A DNA stretch of 64,000 nucleotides from Ralstonia sp. UBA689 (GCF_002298975.1 NZ_DBMV01000010.1:124001-188000), one strand, 5' to 3'. Shown: positions 17,284 through 26,366, counted from the stretch's first letter. Program-made: numbers and translations. The notes: generated from the sequence alone by a model not told the origin.

Positions 17284-18555
17284 TCACTGCACGAAGGCGC
17301 CCACCGTGAAGTACGGGTTCTTCGCATCGCTCATATCCAGGAAGCCGAAGGTCTTGCCGGTAAAGATCAGCTTGCCGGTCGGGCCCGAGCCGGCCGGTGC
17401 GCTCGTCTGCGTGGTGCGGATCACGCCCGGTACCGTTTGCGTGAAGTCCAGATTCAGCGGACGCGTGAGCGCAGCCTGCGACGCGTTGAACGGATCGAGC
17501 ATCGTCGCCTGCGCGGCCATCAGTGCGGTCGCACGGTAGTTGAACGTGCTGTCCACGCCGGTGTACTCGCCGTTTTGCGAGCCCTGCGCGATGTTGCCGA
17601 CCGGCGCCATGATGGAAATGCCGGACTCGTCATCCGCCACCGGGGGTCCAGCCGTCAGATCGGAATTGGCCGCACCCACGCGAATGAAGATCGGCACGAG
17701 CTGGCCATACAGCTTGCCCACGATCATCACGCCCTTGCCTGCCTTGGTCGGATCGAGCGACGACACCGTTGCCGGCACCTGCGGCTGATAGTTCAGCGTG
17801 GTGAAGGCCGGCGCATCGCCGCGCAGCGTCAGCTTCTGGTTGACCGTCGCACTTGACGTCAGGCACGCCCCGCCGTTCTTCACGCCCAGGTTGTCGCACT
17901 CGGTGTAGGTGCCGTCCGCGTTGATGGTGAAACGCGCATCGACCGCCTGCTGCGAGAAGTTCTGCGACGGCACCTGGTGGTAGCCGAGCTGGTTGTAGTT
18001 GCCCGCGATCTTGTTTAGATCGGTCTCGGTGTTCGAGAAGCTGATGAACGGGTAATACGGGAACGTGGTTTGCGGAATCTTGCCCACGCCGACAATGCCG
18101 TCGAACTGGATCGTCGCCCCGGGGATCGTGCCGCCCAGCACGCCCTGCCCCAGGAAGAACCGCGCCGGACGGCTCGGATCGAGGCTTGCATTGTTCAGGC
18201 GGAACGCGCACTGGTTCAGCTTCTCAGTCGGCAGCGCGGTCTCCTGCGTGAGCGTGCCGGCTTGCACGTTGTTGGGCGCAGCGTCGCGCGTGGGCGCCAC
18301 AGTGCCGGTCTTGAGCGGGACCGGCGAAGCCAGATACGTGATCTGGTATGTCATCTTGCTGGTGTCGAGCTGCACCTTCACCAATTCGCCCGAGCCCGAG
18401 CCGCCTGTAAAGACAGTGTTGTAGTCGATGGCCTGCGGACACAGGCGTTGGATCACCGGGGGCGGCGGATCATCTCCACCACCGCCACATGCCGTCAAGA
18501 GCGCCGTTACGATCGGTGCGCACGCGAGCGCGACCAGCCATTTACGCCATTGCAT
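17284..18555 (-). CDS. DUF2957-type lipoprotein (paralogue B)
   Basis: A 423-residue lipoprotein: the signal sequence ends in LLTAC, followed by a Gly/Asp/Pro-rich linker (GGGGDDPPPPV). The body shares motifs in the same order with the next gene: CPQAIDYNTVFTGGSGSGE, GATIQFDGI, YYPFISFSNTETD, IAGNYNQLG, GKLYGQLVPIFIRVG and the C-terminal YFTVGAFVQ. I recognise this as the Burkholderiales DUF2957 group, whose function is unknown. The start is the ATG at 18555 with GGAGGAG upstream. It forms part of a probable operon with paralogue A upstream and OmpW downstream. Confidence 0.85.
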   Translation of the reverse strand: MQWRKWLVALACAPIVTALLTACGGGGDDPPPPVIQRLCPQAIDYNTVFTGGSGSGELVKVQLDTSKMTYQITYLASPVPLKTGTVAPTRDAAPNNVQAGTLTQETALPTEKLNQCAFRLNNASLDPSRPARFFLGQGVLGGTIPGATIQFDGIVGVGKIPQTTFPYYPFISFSNTETDLNKIAGNYNQLGYHQVPSQNFSQQAVDARFTINADGTYTECDNLGVKNGGACLTSSATVNQKLTLRGDAPAFTTLNYQPQVPATVSSLDPTKAGKGVMIVGKLYGQLVPIFIRVGAANSDLTAGPPVADDESGISIMAPVGNIAQGSQNGEYTGVDSTFNYRATALMAAQATMLDPFNASQAALTRPLNLDFTQTVPGVIRTTQTSAPAGSGPTGKLIFTGKTFGFLDMSDAKNPYFTVGAFVQ

Positions 18556-18630
18556 TTGCGTCTCCTCCATGTTGTTGTTCAAGCGCGGCAGCGCTGGGCG
18601 CCGCCGCTGGTTGTTGCGTTGATGCGCGCC

Positions 18631-20226
18631 TCACTGGACGAATGCACCGACCGTGAAGAACGGGTTGTACTTGTTGTTGTTCATGAGCATTGCGTACACG
18701 TTGCCCACCTTGACCGCTACGCCCGTATCGCCCGCCTTGAACAGCGCAACGTTGCCGCTGGCTCCTTGCGCGTTGAAGTCGTTCTGCGCGGTCACGATCA
18801 ACTTGCCCGGCGCGTTTTGCGTGTAGTCGAGCCCGAACTGCGCCGTCACACGTGACGTAAGCGGGTTGATGAAGGCCGCCGTGCCGTTCTGGAACAGCGT
18901 CGAGGTGTAGTTGGCGGCGAGTGTCGACACGGCTGTGCCGTCGCTGCAGTTGCCGGCATTGGCGTGGAAGAAACCGCCGCTAAAGGAGCCCGACAGTTCC
19001 GGGTGATCGATCGTCGCGTTCAAGCCGTTGCCGCTGGCAGGTGCACCGCTCGGGCCGTTGTTGGTGACCACGCCGCAAGCCGAGCCGCTGGTCGCCCCGA
19101 CATAGCCACCCTTGAGCGCGTTGGCCGGGATCGCCGTTGCGGGCGAGAGGATCGAGATGCCGATCTGATCATCCGCCACCGAAGCCAGCAGGTTGGTGGC
19201 ATCGCTATGCGAGTAGCCGACACGGATCACCACCGGCACCACCTGCCCGTTGAGCTTGCCGGCAATCAGAATGCCCTTGGCCTGGCTTGGCGCCAGCAGC
19301 ACCAGCGGCGAGACCTGGCCCACATACGGATACGGCACGCTGCTGCTGGTCGGGTTGCTGACGAACACGTTGTCCTGCGAGCCATCGGCGTTCTGACGCA
19401 GCGTCCACGGCGTGCCCGTCGTGTGGCAGGAATAGTCGATCCCTTCTGCCGTACACGTGCCGTCGGCATTCAACGTTTGCGTCCAGTTGACGGCGTCGGG
19501 TTGCCAGCCTTGCGGTGTGGAGGTCTGGCTGCCGGAGCCCGTGGGCGTGACGTGCACGCCAACCTGGTTGTAGCGCCCCGCCACCTGCGAGAAATCGGTC
19601 ACGGTCTGGGAGAAGCCCAGGAACGGATAGAAATCAAACGTCCGCGACGGCACCGCGCCAATCACGACGCCGGGAATCGGCTGGATGCCGTCGAATTGGA
19701 TGGTCGCCCCCGGAATGCCGCCCCCCACGATGCCCTGACCGACAAACAGCATCGGCGGGTCTTGCGGATTGACGGTGATCGCGTAGCTGTTGTCCGCCGT
19801 CTTGCCCGATTGCAGCACGAAGGCGCAGCGGTTCTGCTCAGGCGTCGGCAAGTTGGTCGGATGGACGAACGTGCCATCGATGGTCAACCCCTTGCGGGTC
19901 GTGTTGATCTGCCCCGCCGAGGTCGGCACCGACGACTCCAGAAACTGCATCTGGTACGTGTTCTTGCTCGTATCGAACTTGACCTTGATGTACTCGCCGC
20001 TGCCCGAGCCACCGGTGTAGGTGGTCGTGTAATCCAGTGCGGCCGGGCACAGGCTCGTTGGCGTGATCGGCGTCGTATCCGGACCGCTGGGCGGACAGGA
20101 ACTGCCCGAACACTGGGCGACATTCGACGCGCCAGGATCATCCGCCCCGCCACACCCGCCGATGAACGGCATCGCCACAATGCAACTGGTTGCTATGGCA
20201 ACAAAAAGATGACGTTGACTACCCAT
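18631..20226 (-). CDS. DUF2957-type lipoprotein (paralogue A, first gene of block)
   Basis: A 531-residue lipoprotein with lipobox IGGC and a Ser/Pro/Thr-rich linker. It is homologous to the downstream gene along its whole length: CPAALDYTTTYTGGSGSGE, GATIQFDGI, FYPFLGFSQTVTD, VAGRYNQVG, GKLNGQVVPVVIRVG and the C-terminal FFTVGAFVQ. It is about 100 residues longer, with a Gly/Ser/Asn-rich insertion before the C-terminal part. Start is the ATG at 20226 after GAGGAGGG. Its long, hairpin-rich upstream region suggests post-transcriptional or operator-based control of the block. Function unknown; the lipid anchor and paralogy with an OmpW partner suggest an outer-membrane location. Confidence 0.85.
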   Translation of the reverse strand: MGSQRHLFVAIATSCIVAMPFIGGCGGADDPGASNVAQCSGSSCPPSGPDTTPITPTSLCPAALDYTTTYTGGSGSGEYIKVKFDTSKNTYQMQFLESSVPTSAGQINTTRKGLTIDGTFVHPTNLPTPEQNRCAFVLQSGKTADNSYAITVNPQDPPMLFVGQGIVGGGIPGATIQFDGIQPIPGVVIGAVPSRTFDFYPFLGFSQTVTDFSQVAGRYNQVGVHVTPTGSGSQTSTPQGWQPDAVNWTQTLNADGTCTAEGIDYSCHTTGTPWTLRQNADGSQDNVFVSNPTSSSVPYPYVGQVSPLVLLAPSQAKGILIAGKLNGQVVPVVIRVGYSHSDATNLLASVADDQIGISILSPATAIPANALKGGYVGATSGSACGVVTNNGPSGAPASGNGLNATIDHPELSGSFSGGFFHANAGNCSDGTAVSTLAANYTSTLFQNGTAAFINPLTSRVTAQFGLDYTQNAPGKLIVTAQNDFNAQGASGNVALFKAGDTGVAVKVGNVYAMLMNNNKYNPFFTVGAFVQ

Positions 20227-20303
20227 GGTTCCCTCCTCGGGTTCTGAAACTCGTTGTGTTTTGGGCCGGCAAATATCAACTAATACGCCAGCCAATACCC
20301 CGC

Positions 20304-20418
20304 CTGCCGGCGTGCGACAGCCGGCAGCGCACAATCTGCCCCCGTCGGCAGATCGACCTGCAATTCAATAGAAACGACGGACGTGTTTTATCGCGTGCGT
20401 TAACTCGCGTAACGCACG
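20304..20418 (-). promoter_or_regulatory. Structured leader and candidate operator of the DUF2957 block
   Basis: Three inverted repeats lie in series upstream of the first DUF2957 gene: CTGCCGGC/GCCGGCAG (20304-20327), ATCTGCC/GGCAGAT (20334-20353) and CGTGCGTTA/TAACGCACG (20394-20418). On the minus strand a possible promoter (TTACGC, 16 bases, TAAAAC) overlaps the third repeat and would start near 20373. The third repeat would then be an operator, and the first two would form hairpins in a leader of about 150 bases. Confidence 0.45.
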
Positions 20419-20930
20419 GATCGGCTGAGTGCCGATGTCAAAACCAGTCGGGGGTGCTGCAGCTAACGCCGGAAACCCAGCTCGCCGCGATGATGATGAC
20501 GCACGTGGGCACGCGCACAAGCGGAATGCTGGAAAGACCCGTTTTGAATGCGTAACATCCTGTGTCTCCGAAGGGTACGCTACTGGCTATTTACTTATCG
20601 TTATGCATGCCACTATGGTCCGCACAGAGTGTGAAGTAAATAGAGATTTCATTCAAAACATTGCCTGCAATGCCCCGCGCCAGCAAGTGCGGCGCGGTTC
20701 AGCACCATTTCAAACGAGGGAATGAATTCGTTTCGTTTGAAGTGTTTTAAACCCACCCCCCAAACGAGGGGGAAGCATGTCTGCATGTTGCGACATTATC
20801 GGATTATGTCGAAACCGATATATTTCACAGAGAATATGCAACAGCGAGACGCAATCCCGATGCGCCCCTATGCAAACAACGAAAAACTGCTGAATGTAAC
20901 CGGCGTGGCAGCCGATTGAAACAGGAAAGA
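20419..20930. other. AT-rich non-coding stretch with nested inverted repeats
   Basis: About 510 bases with no supported gene and visibly lower GC than the surroundings. It contains nested perfect 10-bp inverted repeats: GTTTTGAATG (20541-20550) with CATTCAAAAC (20650-20659), and inside them CTATTTACTT (20587-20596) with AAGTAAATAG (20634-20643). Another pair, TTCAAACGA (20709-20717) and TCGTTTGAA (20733-20741), follows. It lies beside a tRNA gene. It could be a relic of a mobile element or encode a structured RNA; nothing decides between these. Confidence 0.6.
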
Positions 20931-21009
<79 letters not shown>

Positions 21010-21038
21010 GAAGAACGGTGCCCGAGCGGGCAACCGGC

Positions 21039-21070
21039 AAAAAAAAGAAACCCGGCGGGTTAGGCCGGGC
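21039..21070 (-). terminator. rpoD intrinsic terminator
   Basis: On the minus strand CCCGGC and GCCGGG (21069-21064 and 21056-21051) form a 6-bp stem followed by a T-rich run of 12 (21050-21039, TTTCTTTTTTTT). It lies between the rpoD stop and the tRNA gene. Confidence 0.88.
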
Positions 21071-21133
21071 CGCATGTGATTTTACCGGAAAGTGGGCTGT
21101 GAAACCCACCTTCCAGCATCACTTGGTGCACGA

Positions 21134-23767
21134 TCAGCTACCTTCCAGGAAGCTCTTCAGCTTGTCGGAGCGGCTCGGGTGGCGTAGCTTGCGCAGCGCC
21201 TTGGCTTCGATCTGGCGGATACGCTCGCGAGTCACGTCGAACTGCTTGCCGACTTCTTCCAGCGTGTGGTCAGTGCTCATCTCGATGCCGAAGCGCATGC
21301 GCAGCACCTTAGCTTCGCGCGGCGTCAGCGAGTCGAGCACGTCCTTCACCACGCCGCGCATGGAGCCATGCAGCGCCGCTTCGGCCGGGGCCAGCGTGTT
21401 CGTGTCCTCGATGAAGTCACCCAGATGGGAGTCGTCGTCGTCACCGATCGGCGTTTCCATGGAGATCGGCTCCTTGGCGATCTTCATGATCTTGCGGATC
21501 TTGTCTTCCGGCATCTCCATCTTCTCGGCCAGCGTTGCCGGATCCGGTTCGTTGCCGGTTTCCTGCAGGATCTGACGCGAGATGCGGTTCATCTTGTTGA
21601 TCGTCTCGATCATGTGCACCGGAATACGGATGGTGCGTGCCTGGTCGGCAATCGAGCGTGTGATGGCCTGACGGATCCACCACGTGGCGTACGTCGAGAA
21701 CTTGTAGCCGCGGCGGTATTCGAACTTGTCCACCGCCTTCATCAGGCCGATGTTGCCTTCCTGGATCAGGTCGAGGAACTGCAGGCCGCGGTTCGTGTAC
21801 TTCTTGGCAATCGAGATCACCAGACGCAGGTTGGCCTCGGTCATCTCTCGCTTGGCTTCGCGGGCGCGGCGCTCACCTTCGGACATCTTCCGGTTGACGT
21901 CCTTGAGCTCGGTCAGCGGCAACACCACGCGCGCCTGCAGGTCGATCAGCTTCTGCTGCAGTTCGTGCACAGCCGGCACATTGCGCTCGACAATGGCGCT
22001 GTACGGCCTGCCGTCAGCCACCACCGACTCGATCCATTTGAGGTTGGTTTCGTTGCCCGGGAAGCGGGAGACGAAATCACCACGCGGCATGCCGCACTTG
22101 TCGACCACGATGTTCAGGATGGCGCGCTCAAGTTTGCGCACTTCGTCCACTTGGCCACGCAGCGTGTCGCACAGACGTTCAACATTGCGTGCGGTGAAGC
22201 GGATGCACATCAGTTCAGCCTGGATGGCCTCCTGCGCCTTCACATACGGCTTGGACTTGTAGCCTTCCTTCTCGAACGCACGGCGCATCTTGTCGAACTG
22301 GTCGGCAATCACGCCAAACTTGACCAGGGCAGCCTGCTTGAGCTCTTCGAGTTGACGGGCCGAGGCCGCAGCGGCACCTGCGCCCTCATCGTCCTCGTCT
22401 TCTTCGTCGCCTTCCTCTTCGGCTTCCTCTTCCTCGAATTCCTCTTCTTCCTCGGCGGCGGCCTCGGCTTCGGCATTCGGGTCGATCAGGCCGTCGATGT
22501 ACTCGTCGATCTTGGCTTCGTCTTTGGCGACGCGCTCGCCCATGGCGAGGATCTCGGAGATGGTGACCGGGCAGGCCGAGATGGCCATGACCATGTCCTT
22601 CAGGCCGGCTTCGATGCGCTTGGCGATCTCGATCTCGCCTTCGCGCGTCAGCAGCTCGACTGTGCCCATTTCGCGCATGTACATGCGCACCGGGTCGGTC
22701 GTGCGGCCAAATTCGGAGTCAACCGTCGACAGCGCGGCTTCGGCTTCTTCTTCAGCCTCTTCTTCCGTTGTCACGGAAGGCGCGTTGTCGTTCAGGAGCA
22801 GCGTTTCGGCGTCCGGGGCCTGCTCGTACACGGCAACGCCGATGTCGTTGAGCGTGGCGACCAACGTTTCCATCGACTCCACGTCGACCATGTCGTCGGG
22901 GAGGTGGTCGTTGATTTCAGCGTAGGTCAGGTAGCCGCGCGATTTGCCCAGCTTGATCAGCGCCTTGAGCTTCTGGCGGCGAGCCTCGAGCTCTTCTTCC
23001 GAACCGCCTTGCTGCGAGGCAGCGAATTCCTTCAGCAGAGCTTTTTCCTTGGCCTTGCGGTCACGGGCCTTCAACTTCTCGGATTTCGGTGCCGGAGCGG
23101 CGGGGGTGTCAAATTCTTCAGTCACGTCCGTGCTGCTGTCGTCGTCTGCCTGCGTCTCGGCCTTCGGCTTGCGGCCGCGCTTCTTGGGCTCGGCTGCCAC
23201 CGATGCACGGGGCGCAGGAGGAGTTGGGGTGGGAGTGGTCTCTGCCTGGGCGGTGCGCTTGGCCTCTTCCGCGGCCGCCTTGGTCGGCTTGGCTGCGGTG
23301 CTGGTACGAGCGGTACCCGTCTTGGTTGCGCGTGCGCTGGCAGTGGCCTGCTTGCTCTCGACTTCGGTAACTTTCGATTTCGCCACGGTGGTTGTCTTGC
23401 CCTTGAGTGCGACGGAAGCGGCTTCTTTGCCGCCAGGTCTGGCGCTCGTGCTCATCGACGTCGAGACCTTGCCTGAGGTTGAAGATTGGATCGCGCCCTT
23501 TGTGCGCGCTGTCGGTTTGACAGTCTTGGCGGCGACGGTGATATCGGCGGTCTGGCGCGGCTGGGTTTTCCCCGTCTTTGCCGGCGCAGTGGCCTTAACT
23601 CCTGTCGATCCCGCCTGCCCCATATGGGTCCGACCATTCGCGACTTTCGCCGTTCCCGCTGTAGTCTTTCCTCCTCCGGAGCCGCGCGCCGATGAGGATC
23701 GCGTGGCAGAAACAGAAGCAGGACTGGCCTTGGAACCGGCCTTCGCGGAGGTCTTCACCTTCACCAT
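21134..23767 (-). CDS. rpoD: RNA polymerase primary sigma factor (sigma-70)
   Basis: An 877-residue housekeeping sigma factor. Region 1.1 starts near residue 263 (KLKALIKLGKSRGYLTYAEI). Region 2 includes LDLIQEGNIGLMKAVDKFEY and YKFSTYATWWIRQAITR. Region 3 follows, and region 4.2 has VTRERIRQIEAKALRKLRHP. The protein ends SDKLKSFLEGS. Two features are unusual: an N-terminal extension of about 260 residues rich in Lys, Ala, Thr and Ser, with a KKRGRKPKA AT-hook-like motif near residue 195-203, and a very acidic Glu/Asp block in the non-conserved region. The start is the ATG at 23767; GTG codons two and four codons upstream are possible. Confidence 0.95.
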   Translation of the reverse strand: MVKVKTSAKAGSKASPASVSATRSSSARGSGGGKTTAGTAKVANGRTHMGQAGSTGVKATAPAKTGKTQPRQTADITVAAKTVKPTARTKGAIQSSTSGKVSTSMSTSARPGGKEAASVALKGKTTTVAKSKVTEVESKQATASARATKTGTARTSTAAKPTKAAAEEAKRTAQAETTPTPTPPAPRASVAAEPKKRGRKPKAETQADDDSSTDVTEEFDTPAAPAPKSEKLKARDRKAKEKALLKEFAASQQGGSEEELEARRQKLKALIKLGKSRGYLTYAEINDHLPDDMVDVESMETLVATLNDIGVAVYEQAPDAETLLLNDNAPSVTTEEEAEEEAEAALSTVDSEFGRTTDPVRMYMREMGTVELLTREGEIEIAKRIEAGLKDMVMAISACPVTISEILAMGERVAKDEAKIDEYIDGLIDPNAEAEAAAEEEEEFEEEEAEEEGDEEDEDDEGAGAAAASARQLEELKQAALVKFGVIADQFDKMRRAFEKEGYKSKPYVKAQEAIQAELMCIRFTARNVERLCDTLRGQVDEVRKLERAILNIVVDKCGMPRGDFVSRFPGNETNLKWIESVVADGRPYSAIVERNVPAVHELQQKLIDLQARVVLPLTELKDVNRKMSEGERRAREAKREMTEANLRLVISIAKKYTNRGLQFLDLIQEGNIGLMKAVDKFEYRRGYKFSTYATWWIRQAITRSIADQARTIRIPVHMIETINKMNRISRQILQETGNEPDPATLAEKMEMPEDKIRKIMKIAKEPISMETPIGDDDDSHLGDFIEDTNTLAPAEAALHGSMRGVVKDVLDSLTPREAKVLRMRFGIEMSTDHTLEEVGKQFDVTRERIRQIEAKALRKLRHPSRSDKLKSFLEGS

Positions 23768-23934
23768 GGGCACGCTCACTCCCCCAAAAATGGGAAAAAG
23801 GTATTGCAATCCAAACCGGCTATTCTAGCACGCCAGACCCAGCCGGTCTAAACGAAAATCGGGTTTTCGCCTGAAAAATCAAGGGGCTACCCACAATCGC
23901 CCGCCCCGTCTGGGCCTGTGTTGCGCCGTATGCG

Positions 23935-25746
23935 CTACACGAGCTGCCTGCGGCGGCTGATCTCGCCCACCAGCCAGCGCATGCGCGCCTTGTCGTCGTC
24001 ACTTGCATGGCCGCCTTCCATTTTGCGCTGCAGCATCTCCAGTTCGCGCTTGAGCGGCTCGGCGAGCATCTTCTGCACGGCCGTATCGAATTCCAGCAAG
24101 GCCGGCTCGAACTCGATGTCGTCTTCGAGCACTGCCACACGCAGCCCAGCAAAGGCTTCGGCGTGTGGAGTCTGCCCAAGGCGCTCGACGAAGGCGCCAA
24201 AGTGCATGTCGGGGCTTGTGGCATCACATTCGGCCAGCAAGCCTGCCAATACCTCACCTTGGGGCAATGTGGGCGCTGTCAACTGCGCGCGTGCGTCGGT
24301 ATCGAGCCGGGCGGCCAGCACCGGATAGCGCATCAGCAGGCGTAGCAGCTTCTGCTCCAGCGCGGTCGGTGCCGTGCGCGCCACACGCGGGCGTTTCTGC
24401 GTCATGCGACCGGCTTGGGCGGGGTTGCTGCGCAGGCCGCACAGGGCCTCGATATCGGCGGGTGTGGTGCCGGTCATCTCGGCTAGGCCGCGCACGATCT
24501 GCAGGCGCAGGCCGCCGGCGGGCATCGCCGTCAGCAGCGGCTTGGCCTCGTACTGGGCGCGGGCGCGGCCCTCGGGCTGGCGCAGGTCGAGGTCTTCGGT
24601 CACGGCCTGCAGCAGGAAGCGCGAAAGCGGCATCGCGTTGTGCACTTCGCGAGCGAACGCCTCGGTGCCCTCCTCGCGCACGAAGGAGTCCGGATCGTGC
24701 TCGGCCGGCAGGAACAGGAACTTGATGGTCTTGTTATCGGTGGCGTGCGGCAGGCAGGCTTCCAGCGCACGGCGCGCGGCGCGGCGGCCAGCGGAATCCC
24801 CATCGAACGAGAAGATGACGGTATCGACCTGCCGCAGCAGCTTCTGCACGTGGATAGGCGTGCAGGCAGTACCGAGCGTTGCCACGGCATTGGCGAACCC
24901 GAGCTGCGCCAGCGCGACGACGTCCATGTAGCCCTCGACCACGAGCACGTAGTCGAACTCGCGGATGGCGGTGCGCGCCTCGAACAGGCCGTAGAGTTCG
25001 GTGCCCTTGCTGAACAGCGGCGTTTCGGGGGAGTTGAGGTACTTCGGCTCGCCCTGCCCCAGCACCCGGCCACCAAAGCCGATCACCACGCCCTTGGTAT
25101 TGCGGATAGGGAACATGATGCGATCGCGGAAGCGGTCGTAGCGGCGATGCGAGCCGTCGGCGCCGGTCTTCTCGCTTTCGATGACGAGACCAGCTTCGAT
25201 AAGCGGCGCGGCGGTGGCGTCTTCGCGATACGGGCCAAACACGGCTTCGAGCGATTGCCAATCGTCGGGCGCATAGCCGAGACCGAAGTGCGCGGCGATC
25301 TCGCCCGTCAGACCACGGCCCTTGAGGTACTGGATGGCGTTGGGGGCGCCGCGCAGTTGCTTGCGGTAGTGGTCGCTAGCGCGCGCCATGACATCGCCGA
25401 GCGCGACGGTCTTGGCTTGCTGCTCGGCGCGGGCGGCGGGCGGCAGACCGCCACGTTCTTCCGGCACCACCACGCCCACGGACTGCGCGAGATCCTTGAT
25501 CGCCTCCACGTACGACAGCCCGGAGAATTCCATCAGGAAACCGATGGCCGAGCCGTGCGCGCCACAGCCGAAGCAGTGATAGAACTGCTTGGTGGGCGAC
25601 ACCGAGAACGACGGCGACTTCTCGTTATGGAACGGGCACAACCCCATGAAGTTGGCGCCGCCCTTCTTCAATTGCACGTAGCGGCCAACCACGTCGACGA
25701 TGTCGACGCGGTTGAGCAGATCGTCAATGAACGGCTGCGGGATCAC
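23935..25746 (-). CDS. dnaG: DNA primase
   Basis: A 603-residue primase that makes RNA primers for replication. The zinc finger CPFHNEKSPSF...FYHCFGCG is at residues 37-63. The Toprim domain follows, with VVEGYMDVVAL and FSFDGDSAGRRAA supplying the metal ligands. The C-terminal helicase-binding domain is divergent, as usual. Start is a GTG at 25746 (MIPQPFIDDLLNRVDIVDVV), with AGGGG upstream. It sits between yqeY and rpoD on the same strand, the classical macromolecular-synthesis gene order, with 167 bases before rpoD. Confidence 0.96.
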   Translation of the reverse strand: MIPQPFIDDLLNRVDIVDVVGRYVQLKKGGANFMGLCPFHNEKSPSFSVSPTKQFYHCFGCGAHGSAIGFLMEFSGLSYVEAIKDLAQSVGVVVPEERGGLPPAARAEQQAKTVALGDVMARASDHYRKQLRGAPNAIQYLKGRGLTGEIAAHFGLGYAPDDWQSLEAVFGPYREDATAAPLIEAGLVIESEKTGADGSHRRYDRFRDRIMFPIRNTKGVVIGFGGRVLGQGEPKYLNSPETPLFSKGTELYGLFEARTAIREFDYVLVVEGYMDVVALAQLGFANAVATLGTACTPIHVQKLLRQVDTVIFSFDGDSAGRRAARRALEACLPHATDNKTIKFLFLPAEHDPDSFVREEGTEAFAREVHNAMPLSRFLLQAVTEDLDLRQPEGRARAQYEAKPLLTAMPAGGLRLQIVRGLAEMTGTTPADIEALCGLRSNPAQAGRMTQKRPRVARTAPTALEQKLLRLLMRYPVLAARLDTDARAQLTAPTLPQGEVLAGLLAECDATSPDMHFGAFVERLGQTPHAEAFAGLRVAVLEDDIEFEPALLEFDTAVQKMLAEPLKRELEMLQRKMEGGHASDDDKARMRWLVGEISRRRQLV

Positions 25747-25786
25747 GCGGAGTGCACCCCTGTGGTGATGCGAGTCGAACCGAAGA

Positions 25787-26245
25787 TCAGGCGCCGGCCA
25801 GCACGGCCTTCACGCGTGCCGAAACCTGCGTCATGTCGGCACGGCCGGCCAGGGCCGGCTTGAGGATGCCCATCACCTTGCCCATGTCCTGCGGGCCGGC
25901 GGCGCCCGCCTTAGCGACAGCGTCGCGCACAGCGGCGTCGACTTCGGCTTCTGACAGTTGCGCCGGCATGTAGGCTTGCAGCACCGTCACCTCGGCGGCT
26001 TCCTTGGCGACCAGATCGTCGCGGCCGGCTTGCTGGAACGCGGTGATGGAATCCTTGCGCTGCTTGATCATCTTGTCGACCACGGCCAGCACGGCGGCGT
26101 CATCGAGCTCGATGCGCTCATCCACTTCTCGCTGCTTGATGGCGGCCTGCAGCAGGCGGATCGTGCCCAGACGCTCCATTTCCTTGGCGCGCATGGCAGC
26201 CTTCATGTCTTCCGTGATCTGTGCCTTGAGGGACATCTGCGACAT
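25787..26245 (-). CDS. yqeY: GatB/YqeY domain-containing protein
   Basis: A 152-residue helical protein of the YqeY family, related to the tail domain of the amidotransferase GatB; its exact role is unresolved. It shows LKAQITEDMKAAMRAKE at the start, RLLQAAIKQREVDERIEL in the middle and PAQLSEAEVDAAV later, all family hallmarks. The ATG at 26245 is preferred over the one three codons later because GGAG stands six bases upstream of it. It is 40 bases before dnaG and likely co-transcribed. The rpsU gene that commonly heads this operon is not present here. Confidence 0.92.
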   Translation of the reverse strand: MSQMSLKAQITEDMKAAMRAKEMERLGTIRLLQAAIKQREVDERIELDDAAVLAVVDKMIKQRKDSITAFQQAGRDDLVAKEAAEVTVLQAYMPAQLSEAEVDAAVRDAVAKAGAAGPQDMGKVMGILKPALAGRADMTQVSARVKAVLAGA

Positions 26246-26265
26246 TCCGAACTCCGATAAACGGC

Positions 26266-26297
26266 AAAACCCGCTCAGGCGGCTGGCCCAGCGGGTT
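26266..26297 (-). terminator. Terminator after the HI0933-type flavoprotein gene
   Basis: AACCCGCT (26268-26275) pairs with AGCGGGTT (26290-26297) around a 14-base loop. On the minus strand it is followed by a short TT run. It separates the flavoprotein gene from yqeY, so yqeY probably has its own promoter or relies on read-through. Confidence 0.6.
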
Positions 26298-26366
26298 GCA
26301 AACTTGAAAAATTGGATCACTGATCGTAGCACAGAACCGAGGCAGTTCTTGGGGCGATCGGTGGGG

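Noticed and set aside
21266..23476. A 736-codon plus-strand frame opposite rpoD
   Set aside because: Antisense artefact of rpoD; its Leu/Phe/Val/His-rich sequence mirrors the acidic and Lys-rich rpoD tracts.
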